This document shows, piece by piece, positions 1-6,013 of a stretch of 15,745 nt of DNA. A program made the position numbers and the translations under genes. Under the pieces are notes generated by a model, which saw only the letters and a program-made list of their open reading frames with translations, was not told the DNA's origin and searched no databases. The first letter of the stretch is position 1, and every line of letters starts with the position of its first letter. Source of the stretch: Pseudomonadota bacterium (lineage in GTDB: Bacteria > Pseudomonadota > Gammaproteobacteria > Pseudomonadales > Azotimanducaceae); assembly GCA_009936895.1 (NCBI GenBank), contig JAACDS010000155.1:1-15745 (forward strand), written 5' to 3'.

Positions 1-109
1 CAAGGGTGCTCGCGCAGCCATCGAGGCAGCGGGCGGTCAAGTCATTGATATAGAAGCGCCAGTAAGAGGTCGGTTAGTGAAAAAAGACAAGACGGCGGAA
101 ACGGCGTAA
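1..109 (+). CDS. rplO: 50S ribosomal protein L15, C-terminal end (partial)
   Basis: This is the 3' end of a gene whose start lies before the window; it is read from base 2 and ends at TAA 107-109, leaving 35 visible codons. The residues KGARAAIEAAGG match the well-conserved C-terminus of ribosomal protein L15, a large-subunit protein that assembles onto 23S rRNA. Its position directly before secY is the standard end of the spc operon. In E. coli L15 stops a few residues after the conserved AAGG; here about 23 more residues follow (QVIDIEAPVRGR, then a Lys/Asp/Glu/Ala-rich end KKDKTAETA). The identity is safe from the motif and the context. The extension is read directly from the sequence, and its function is unknown. 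Confidence 0.9.
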   Translation, partial: KGARAAIEAAGGQVIDIEAPVRGRLVKKDKTAETA

Positions 110-177
110 CAGCCCAAACCCTCGAAATCGACAGCAACGGTTAGTAGAACAGTAACTCGGATTTATAAAGAAAAACG

Positions 178-1512
178 ATGTCACGCAATCAAGAAGACAT
201 AGCCAACCAGTTGGCCGGAAACCAGGCGGGAGTCGCAGAACTCCGTAGCCGACTTCTGTTCGTGTTGTTTGCGCTGCTCGTTTATCGGATCGGCACGCAT
301 ATCCCGGTTCCCGGGATCGATCCCGGTCAGCTGCAGGCGTTGTTCAACCAAAATCAAGGTGGCATCTTAGAACTGTTCAACATGTTCTCTGGCGGTGCCT
401 GGGAACGCATGAGTATTTTGGCACTCGGCGTTATTCCTTACATTACGGCTAGTATCATCATGAACTTGCTGACCATGATGTGGCCGCAATTCCAACAGTG
501 GCGCAAAGAAGGCGAAGCGGGTCGTCGCAAGATTACCAAGGCGACACGCTATCTCACGTTGGCAATTGCGTTGATTCAAGGCAGCTCACTGGCGGTTACC
601 TTGGGCAATCAAGGCTTGGCCTTTGATCCGGGCACAAGCTTTTTGTTTGTGGCGGCACTGACGTTGGTCACCGGGTCTATATTCATGATGTGGCTGGGTG
701 AGCAGATCACCGAGCGAGGCGTCGGCAACGGCATATCGCTGTTGATCTTCTCAGGCATTGTGTCTGGCTTTCCATCGGCCATTGGCCAAATGTTCGAAGC
801 GGCACGTTTGGGCAACATCAACATTATCGCGCTACTAGTAATGGCCGCATTGGCCATCGGCGTTGTATGGTTTGTTGTTCGCGTAGAGCGCGGCCAGCGT
901 CGGATTACGGTGAATTACGCCAAACGACAGCAGGGGCGGCGTATGGTTCAGGCTCAGAGCAGCCATTTACCACTAAAGATAAACATGGCGGGTGTCATTC
1001 CAGCGATCTTTGCGTCGAGCCTGCTGCTCGCGCCAGCATCTATGGCGAGCTGGTTCGGCAGTAATCCGGGCATGGGTGCGCTACAGCAAATTGCCCTGGT
1101 GCTGTCACCGGGACAACCGTTGTACATTATGATGTTTGCGGCCGGCATCATCTTTTTCAGTTTTTTCTACACCGCCATCATGTTTGATCCCAAAGACGTT
1201 GCGGATAATTTGAAGCGACAGGGTGCCTACGTTCCAGGGATTCGCCCCGGTGCCCAAACGTCGAAGTATATTGATGATGTGATCACGCGGTTGACGGTGT
1301 TTGGCGCAGCCTACGTCACTTTGGTGTGTTTGTTACCCGAATTCATGGTGGTGTTTTTCGACACCTCTTTTCAACTTGGTGGCACGGCGGTACTCATCGT
1401 CGTGGTTGTAGCCATGGACTTCATGGCGCAGGTGCAATCGCATCTGATGAGCAGCCAATATGCGAAGCTCATGGAGAAGTCCAAGTTACAGAACTATGGG
1501 AAGCGGCGGTAA
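178..1512 (+). CDS. secY: Preprotein translocase subunit SecY
   Basis: SecY is the channel-forming inner-membrane subunit of the SecYEG translocon; it passes unfolded preproteins across, or into, the cytoplasmic membrane with SecA or the ribosome. The product is 444 residues (E. coli 443) and has the expected series of about ten hydrophobic helices. Family landmarks include the N-terminal stretch before helix 1 (LRSRLLFVLFALLVYRIGTH), the helix 2/plug region with GVIPYITASI, the cytoplasmic motif GNGISLLIF, and the C5-loop motif YVPGIRPG at residues 351-358, whose Arg356 corresponds to the E. coli loop arginine important for SecA-dependent export. The ATG at 178 is chosen because it gives the family length; the upstream Shine-Dalgarno is poor (AAAG-like). 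It lies 68 bp after rplO and 21 bp before rpmJ, so it is probably cotranscribed with the spc operon. Confidence 0.98.
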   Translation: MSRNQEDIANQLAGNQAGVAELRSRLLFVLFALLVYRIGTHIPVPGIDPGQLQALFNQNQGGILELFNMFSGGAWERMSILALGVIPYITASIIMNLLTMMWPQFQQWRKEGEAGRRKITKATRYLTLAIALIQGSSLAVTLGNQGLAFDPGTSFLFVAALTLVTGSIFMMWLGEQITERGVGNGISLLIFSGIVSGFPSAIGQMFEAARLGNINIIALLVMAALAIGVVWFVVRVERGQRRITVNYAKRQQGRRMVQAQSSHLPLKINMAGVIPAIFASSLLLAPASMASWFGSNPGMGALQQIALVLSPGQPLYIMMFAAGIIFFSFFYTAIMFDPKDVADNLKRQGAYVPGIRPGAQTSKYIDDVITRLTVFGAAYVTLVCLLPEFMVVFFDTSFQLGGTAVLIVVVVAMDFMAQVQSHLMSSQYAKLMEKSKLQNYGKRR

Positions 1513-1533
1513 ACGCCAGTACAGGTTAGGACT

Positions 1534-1650
1534 ATGAAAGTAAGAGCATCGGTAAAGAAAATTTGTCGGAACTGCAAGATCGTGAAGCGCCATGGCGTTG
1601 TCCGCGTGATTTGCAGTGCTGAACCACGTCATAAGCAGCGCCAAGGATAA
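1534..1650 (+). CDS. rpmJ: 50S ribosomal protein L36
   Basis: A 38-residue protein almost identical to E. coli L36 (start MKVRASVKK, end KHKQRQG-like). It is a small large-subunit protein folded around one zinc ion. The zinc ligands of the C-plus form are present: Cys11, Cys14, Cys27 and His33. Because the ligands are kept, this is the zinc-binding paralogue type rather than the zinc-free version. The gene lies between secY (21 bp before) and rpsM (39 bp after), as in other gammaproteobacteria. A purine-rich TTAGGA precedes the ATG. Confidence 0.97.
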   Translation: MKVRASVKKICRNCKIVKRHGVVRVICSAEPRHKQRQG

Positions 1651-1689
1651 TTGGCGGTTATGACTTCAAGTGTAAGACGGAGCGAATAG

Positions 1690-2046
1690 ATGGCACGTAT
1701 TGCCGGAATAAATATCCCGGATAACAAGCACGCGCGGGTATCGTTGACCTATATCTTCGGAATAGGGCCTACGACTGCGGTGAAAATTTGTGATGCCGCG
1801 GGTGTAAGACCCGATGAGAAGATTGGTGAACTTGACGAAGCCAATTTGGATGCGATTCGAAATGAAGTCGCTAAATGTACTGTTGAAGGCGATCTGCGTC
1901 GCGAAACCTCAATGAACATCAAGCGATTGATGGATTTGGGTTGCTATCGTGGCATGCGTCATCGCCGGCACCTGCCAGTGCATGGTCAGCGTACACGAAC
2001 CAACGCGCGAACCCGTAAAGGGCCGCGCCGACCGATCCGCAAGTAG
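1690..2046 (+). CDS. rpsM: 30S ribosomal protein S13
   Basis: S13 sits in the head of the small subunit, contacts the P-site tRNA and forms intersubunit bridges with the 50S. The protein is 118 residues, the same as E. coli. The start MARIAGINIPD, the middle VEGDLRRE and the C-terminal tail TNARTRKGPRRP are diagnostic. A GGAG Shine-Dalgarno at 1679-1682 supports the ATG at 1690. In the signature loop, positions that are Gly and Arg in E. coli (RHRRGLPVRGQ) are both His here (His94 and His98, giving RHRRHLPVHGQ). The gene starts 39 bp after rpmJ. In E. coli the S4 autoregulatory pseudoknot lies just upstream of rpsM, but here there is little untranslated space for it. Confidence 0.98.
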   Translation: MARIAGINIPDNKHARVSLTYIFGIGPTTAVKICDAAGVRPDEKIGELDEANLDAIRNEVAKCTVEGDLRRETSMNIKRLMDLGCYRGMRHRRHLPVHGQRTRTNARTRKGPRRPIRK

Positions 2047-2107
2047 CGTCATCGCGGTAAAGCTCAGCCGAGAAGAGCCTTGGCGGAAAAAAGCAGGATA
2101 AGTAGAT

Positions 2108-2482
2108 ATGGCGGAAAAGAAGAAAGCGAAACGCGTAGTAGTCGATGGGCTGGCCCACATTCACGCGTCGTTCAATAACACGATTATCACGATCACCGAT
2201 CGTCAGGGTAATGCGCTGAGCTGGGCTACCTCGGGTGGTTCAGGTTTCCGCGGTTCCCGCAAAAGCACACCGTTTGCTGCTCAGGTTGCTGCCGAGCGTG
2301 CAAGTAATGTTGCCGTTGAATTCGGTATGAAGAGTGTCGACGTCTTTGTGAAAGGCCCAGGACCGGGTCGCGAGTCTGCAGTGCGAGCGATCAACGCTGC
2401 GGGTCTCAAAATCAATAGCATTGCTGATGTGACGCCTATTCCGCACAACGGTTGCCGTCCGCCAAAGCGTCGTCGCGTTTAG
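2108..2482 (+). CDS. rpsK: 30S ribosomal protein S11
   Basis: S11 is a small-subunit platform protein that lines the mRNA exit region beside S7 and S18 and binds 16S rRNA. The 124-residue product (E. coli 129) carries the family motifs HIHASFNNTIITITD near residues 17-31, the glycine-rich SGGSGFRGSRKSTPFAAQ, and the C-terminal PHNGCRPPKRRRV. The Asn-Gly in that last motif corresponds to the site reported as an isoaspartate in E. coli S11. It lies 61 bp after rpsM and 39 bp before rpsD in the alpha operon. AGGA at 2095-2098 is the likely ribosome binding site for the ATG at 2108. Confidence 0.98.
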   Translation: MAEKKKAKRVVVDGLAHIHASFNNTIITITDRQGNALSWATSGGSGFRGSRKSTPFAAQVAAERASNVAVEFGMKSVDVFVKGPGPGRESAVRAINAAGLKINSIADVTPIPHNGCRPPKRRRV

Positions 2483-2521
2483 CGCTTGGCTGGCTAAAAG
2501 AATACTTACGGAGAACTACGT

Positions 2522-3142
2522 ATGGCCCGTTATCTAGGACCAAAACTGAAATTAAGCCGTCGAGAAGGCACGGATCTTTTTTTGAAGAGTGGCGTGCGCC
2601 CCATCGATTCCAAGTGCAAGATCGATAATGCACCCGGACAGCACGGTATTCGTCGTGGTCGGTTATCCGATTACGCGGTACAGCTGCGTGAAAAGCAAAA
2701 AGTGCGTCGTATTTACGGTGTATTGGAGAAGCAGTTCCGCAACTACTACAAGACTGCCGACCGTAAAAAGGGCGCGACAGGCGAGAACCTGTTAAAGCTT
2801 CTGGAAAGCCGTTTGGATAACGTCGTTTATCGTATGGGTTATGGCTCCACCCGCGCAGAAAGTCGCCAGCTGGTGTCACATAAGTCGATTACGGTAAATG
2901 GCGGCATCGTCAATATCGCCTCTTATCAGGTGAAGGCCGGCGATATCGTCGCGGTGGGCGAGAAGTCTCGTGCTCAGTTGCGTATACAGGCGGCACTGCA
3001 GTTGTCCGCACAACGCGGTCAAGTGGACTGGGTAGAGGTAAGTGCTGACAAGATGGAAGGCACGTTCAAGCGCCTACCAGATCGCGAAGAGCTGCCTGCG
3101 GAGATTAATGAGAACCTCATCGTAGAGCTTTACTCTAAGTAA
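2522..3142 (+). CDS. rpsD: 30S ribosomal protein S4
   Basis: S4 is a primary 16S rRNA binding protein that starts assembly of the 30S body and takes part in decoding fidelity and mRNA unwinding at the entry channel. In E. coli it also represses translation of the alpha operon. The product is 206 residues, exactly the E. coli length. It begins MARYLGPKLKLSRREGTDLF, has the N-terminal S4 domain with PGQHG, then the S4 RNA-binding fold (RLDNVVYRMGYGSTRAESRQ, SHKSITVNG, VNIASYQVKAGD), and ends ENLIVELYSK. A GGAG at 2510-2513 supports the ATG at 2522. No frameshift or truncation is seen. Confidence 0.98.
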   Translation: MARYLGPKLKLSRREGTDLFLKSGVRPIDSKCKIDNAPGQHGIRRGRLSDYAVQLREKQKVRRIYGVLEKQFRNYYKTADRKKGATGENLLKLLESRLDNVVYRMGYGSTRAESRQLVSHKSITVNGGIVNIASYQVKAGDIVAVGEKSRAQLRIQAALQLSAQRGQVDWVEVSADKMEGTFKRLPDREELPAEINENLIVELYSK

Positions 3143-3170
3143 TTTTCATCACGCCTAGTTGGGCGCTTGT

Positions 3171-3181
3171 GGGAGACACAT
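3171..3181 (+). promoter_or_regulatory. Ribosome binding site that fixes the rpoA start
   Basis: GGGAGA at 3171-3176 precedes the ATG at 3182 by five to six bases. It overlaps the upstream in-frame ATG (3167), so it can serve only the downstream one. Confidence 0.75.
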
Positions 3182-4174
3182 ATGTCACAGCTGATTAACG
3201 ATTTTCTACCACCACAACAAATTGATGTTCAAAGCGATTCTCCATTCCGAGCCAAGGTGACCCTTGAGCCGCTGGAGCGGGGTTTCGGCCACACGCTGGG
3301 TAATACTCTGCGCCGTATTTTGCTCTCGTCCATGCCTGGCTGTGCGATTACCGAAGTGCAGATCGATGGCGTCCTGCACGAGTACAGCACCATCGAAGGC
3401 GTGCAAGAAGATGTCATAGATATCTTGTTGAATCTGAAAGACATCAGCCTCGTCATGCATAACCAAGACGAAGGCGTGATCACTTTAAGCAAGTCAGGTT
3501 CGGGTCCTGTGCTAGCGGGCGACTTTCAGCTAACCGAAGACATTCAGATTGCAAACCCAGATCACGTGGTCTGCAATCTGAACGACAAAGGCTCGATCCG
3601 CATCGAAGCGCGAGTTACCCGCGGCCGTGGCTACGTGCCAGTGGACTCTCAAGTGGAATCAGAAGAAGAGTCACGTTCGATCGGCACTCTGCGTCTGGAT
3701 GCGTCCTACAGTCCTATGCGTCGCGTGTCATACAGCGTAGAAAGCACACGAGTTGAGCAGCGTACCGACTTGGACAAGCTGGTTCTGGACCTAGAAACCA
3801 ACGGCACCATCGACCCTGAAGAATCGATTCGTCGCGCAGCGACCATTCTTCAGCATCAGTTGGCCGTATTTGTCGACCTCGATAACGAGAAAGAGCAGAT
3901 AGTCGAAGAGAAAGAGGACGAAGTCGATCCAATTCTTATTCGCCCTGTAGACGATCTGGAGCTGACCGTCCGGTCGGCGAACTGCCTTAAGGCAGAAAAC
4001 ATCTACTACATCGGTGACCTGATTCAGCGTACCGAAGTCGAGTTGTTGAAGACGCCTAACCTGGGTAAAAAGTCTCTGACAGAAATCAAAGACGTATTGG
4101 CTTCGCGCGGACTCGCACTGGGCATGCGCCTAGAAAACTGGCCTCCCGCGAATTTGCATGGGGGCCGGCTGTAA
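3182..4174 (+). CDS. rpoA: DNA-directed RNA polymerase subunit alpha
   Basis: The alpha subunit dimerises to nucleate assembly of RNA polymerase, and its C-terminal domain contacts UP-element DNA and activators. From the ATG at 3182 it is 330 residues (E. coli 329). The N-terminal domain carries ERGFGHTLGNTLRRILLSS and RGRGYVP; an acidic linker lies near residues 234-248 (EKEQIVEEKEDEVDP); the C-terminal domain has DDLELTVRSANCLKAE with Arg264, equivalent to the DNA-binding Arg265 of E. coli, and TPNLGKKSLTEIKD. An in-frame ATG at 3167 would add five residues (MWETH), but GGAG at 3172-3175 lies at the right distance from 3182 and the family starts there. The very C-terminus (PPANLHGGRL) differs from E. 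coli, as is usual in this variable end. Confidence 0.97.
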   Translation: MSQLINDFLPPQQIDVQSDSPFRAKVTLEPLERGFGHTLGNTLRRILLSSMPGCAITEVQIDGVLHEYSTIEGVQEDVIDILLNLKDISLVMHNQDEGVITLSKSGSGPVLAGDFQLTEDIQIANPDHVVCNLNDKGSIRIEARVTRGRGYVPVDSQVESEEESRSIGTLRLDASYSPMRRVSYSVESTRVEQRTDLDKLVLDLETNGTIDPEESIRRAATILQHQLAVFVDLDNEKEQIVEEKEDEVDPILIRPVDDLELTVRSANCLKAENIYYIGDLIQRTEVELLKTPNLGKKSLTEIKDVLASRGLALGMRLENWPPANLHGGRL

Positions 4175-4206
4175 GCCCGCACGACGGATAGATAGAAAAC
4201 GATTAT

Positions 4207-4222
4207 TGCGTTGTGAAACGCA
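4207..4222 (+). other. Stem-loop in the rpoA-rplQ spacer
   Basis: TGCGTT (4207-4212) and AACGCA (4217-4222) are perfect complements around GTGA, a GNRA-type tetraloop when transcribed. No T-run follows, so it does not look like an intrinsic terminator. It lies within the 71-bp spacer, 23 bases before the rplQ ATG. It could be an RNA processing or stability element; this is inference from shape only. Confidence 0.45.
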
Positions 4223-4245
4223 GACATTAGCGACAGGAACGAACA

Positions 4246-4812
4246 ATGCGTCATCGAAAGAGTGGCAGACAGCTAAACCGAAACAGTTCGCATCGCAAAG
4301 CGATGTTCAGCAACATGGCTGCCTCACTGATTGAAAGTGAAGTGATCAAAACGACTTTGCCCAAGGCGAAAGAGCTGAGACGCGTCGTCGAGCCGTTGAT
4401 TACGCTTGCCAAGGAAGATTCCGTGGCGAATCGGCGACTGGCTTTCTCGCGTACGCGGAGCAAGGCCGCGGTCGGTAAACTGTTTACAGAATTTGGTCCT
4501 CGGTACCAAGATCGGCCCGGTGGTTACACACGTATTCTCAAATGCGGATTTCGCACCGGAGACGCAGCGCCTATGGCCTACATCGAATTAGTCGGACGTC
4601 CGGTTGTGGTGGAAGATCTTGATGAAGATTATGCCAATGCTCAGGCCGTACCTGCTGAAGAGGTTGCAGAAGAAGCAGCGCCAGAGCCGACCGAGGCGGT
4701 AGAAGAAACCGTAGCGACGGCAGAGGATACGGTGGCCGATGCTGAAGAGCCCAAGGCAGAAGACGTAAAGGCAGAAGACGACAAGACAGAAGAAGACAAA
4801 AAAGACGGCTAA
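4246..4812 (+). CDS. rplQ: 50S ribosomal protein L17 with long acidic C-terminal tail
   Basis: L17 is a large-subunit protein near the peptide exit side of the ribosome. The core, residues 1 to about 120, matches the family well: MRHRKSGRQLNRNSSHRKAM at the start, the helix TLPKAKELRRVVEPLITLAK, and GGYTRILKCGFRTGDAAPMAYIELVGR at its end. E. coli L17 has 127 residues; this one has 188. The extra part, from about residue 121, is rich in Glu, Asp, Ala and Val with Lys near the end (KAEDVKAEDDKTEEDKKDG). It is likely disordered and strongly negative, unlike the basic core. An exact 12-base repeat underlies part of it. Start support comes from AGGA in the GACAGGAACGAACA leader. It is the last ribosomal gene of the alpha operon here; the next gene starts after 6 bp. 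Confidence 0.96.
   Translation: MRHRKSGRQLNRNSSHRKAMFSNMAASLIESEVIKTTLPKAKELRRVVEPLITLAKEDSVANRRLAFSRTRSKAAVGKLFTEFGPRYQDRPGGYTRILKCGFRTGDAAPMAYIELVGRPVVVEDLDEDYANAQAVPAEEVAEEAAPEPTEAVEETVATAEDTVADAEEPKAEDVKAEDDKTEEDKKDG
4753..4800 (+). repeat. Short tandem repeat coding for KAED-type units in the L17 tail
   Basis: AAGGCAGAAGAC occurs at 4753-4764 and again at 4768-4779, a 15-base period, followed by a decayed third copy beginning AAGACAGAAGAAGAC at 4783. The repeat encodes KAED-V-KAED-D-KTEED. It suggests that this part of the tail grew by in-frame duplication. Confidence 0.7.
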
Positions 4813-4818
4813 TCACCT

Positions 4819-5943
4819 ATGAATACAAGCTTTCATCCAACCCCCCGTACGTTGATGGGTCCGGGCCCATCGGATGTTCATCCACGAGTATTGGGGGCCA
4901 TGGGGAAAGCGACCATCGGGCACTTGGATCCTGAATTCCAAGGCTTAATGGAAGAGATCAAGGATCTCATGCGCTATACGTTTCGCACGTCAAATGCGCT
5001 CACCCTCCCGCTGTCCGCCCCTGGCTCAGCGGCGATGGAAGCCTCCTATGCAAACCTACTAGAACCCGGCGACAAAGCCATCGTATGCATAAACGGTGTC
5101 TTCGGTATGCGTATGGCGGAGAATGTCAGACGCATGGGCGGCGAACTGGTCACAGTAGAAGACGAGTGGGGTACCCAAGTAGACCCAGAGAAGCTGCGTG
5201 CCGCCTTGATCGCTCACCCGGATGCCAAAGTGGTTGGTTTTGTGCATGCGGAGACATCCACCGGGGTATGCAGCGATGTTAAAACCCTCTGCGCCTTAGC
5301 CAAGGATCACGGCTGTTTGTCCATTGTGGACTCGGTAACTGGGTTGGCAGGCGTCGAACTGGAAGTCGATCAGTGGCAGGCCGATGTGACCTATTCCGGA
5401 ACCCAAAAGTGTTTATCGGCACCGCCGGGCATCAGCCTGATCACGTTTAGCCAAGCAGCAGCGGATCGCGTGAAATCACGAAACACTCCGGTTCAAAGCT
5501 GGTTTTTGGATTTGTCCTTGCTGATGGCTTACTGGGACGGCGAGGGGGGTGGTCGTACCTACCACCACACCGCGCCAGTGAATGCGATGTACGGTTCGCA
5601 CGAAGCGTTGCTGATGGTGAAAGAGCAGGGCCTAGAAGCATCTTGGGCGAAGCACCGAACCATGCACAATGCCCTGTACGAAAATTTGTCCGCTTTGGGG
5701 TTGGAGTTCGTCGTAGATGCATCCTATCGTCTACCTCAGCTCAATTTGGTCAAGGTGCCAGAAGGGGTCGATGAAGCAGCGGTGCGTCAGCAGTTGCTGA
5801 AAGAATTCAATTTGGAAATCGGTGCGGGCTTAGGAGCCTTTGCCGGCAAAGTCTGGCGCATTGGTTTGATGGGCTACGCGGCTCGTCAGGAAAATGTCCA
5901 GCTGTGTACCAGCGCGTTGCGGGCCTGTCTGCCTGGCCGCTAA
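4819..5943 (+). CDS. Class V aminotransferase, alanine/serine-glyoxylate aminotransferase family
   Basis: This 374-residue PLP enzyme resembles human alanine-glyoxylate aminotransferase along its whole length. Members transfer an amino group from alanine or serine to glyoxylate, giving glycine plus pyruvate or hydroxypyruvate. Visible landmarks are LMGPGPSDVHPRV near residue 12, HAETSTGV at 143-150, the PLP-binding Asp171 in IVDSVTGL, the Schiff-base lysine Lys197 in SGTQKCLSAPPG, RTYHHTAPVNAMY, and the carboxylate-binding C-terminal Arg in KVWRIGLMGY. Substrate preference (alanine or serine donor) cannot be decided by eye. The gene starts 6 bp after the rplQ stop and has no clear Shine-Dalgarno of its own (TCACCT precedes the ATG), so it may be translationally coupled to rplQ. 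An aminotransferase here is not part of the E. coli or Pseudomonas alpha operon arrangement. Confidence 0.9.
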   Translation: MNTSFHPTPRTLMGPGPSDVHPRVLGAMGKATIGHLDPEFQGLMEEIKDLMRYTFRTSNALTLPLSAPGSAAMEASYANLLEPGDKAIVCINGVFGMRMAENVRRMGGELVTVEDEWGTQVDPEKLRAALIAHPDAKVVGFVHAETSTGVCSDVKTLCALAKDHGCLSIVDSVTGLAGVELEVDQWQADVTYSGTQKCLSAPPGISLITFSQAAADRVKSRNTPVQSWFLDLSLLMAYWDGEGGGRTYHHTAPVNAMYGSHEALLMVKEQGLEASWAKHRTMHNALYENLSALGLEFVVDASYRLPQLNLVKVPEGVDEAAVRQQLLKEFNLEIGAGLGAFAGKVWRIGLMGYAARQENVQLCTSALRACLPGR

Positions 5944-6013
5944 CAGCAGCGGGTCAAACCAGTGCTGGGCGATTAAGTTCAGCGTCAGCGTTGCGAAGTG
6001 TTCCCCACATCGC
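5944..6013. other. Convergent spacer between the aminotransferase gene and uvrA
   Basis: This 70-bp stretch separates two convergent genes. I looked for a GC-rich hairpin followed by a T-run on either strand and found only a small CCAG-TG-CTGG dyad at about 5960-5969 without a U-tract. Termination here is either Rho-dependent or lies inside coding sequence. Confidence 0.5.

Noticed and set aside
2436..2879. A 147-codon minus-strand open frame across rpsK and rpsD
   Set aside because: It lies opposite two certain ribosomal genes and has no recognisable domain or start signal.
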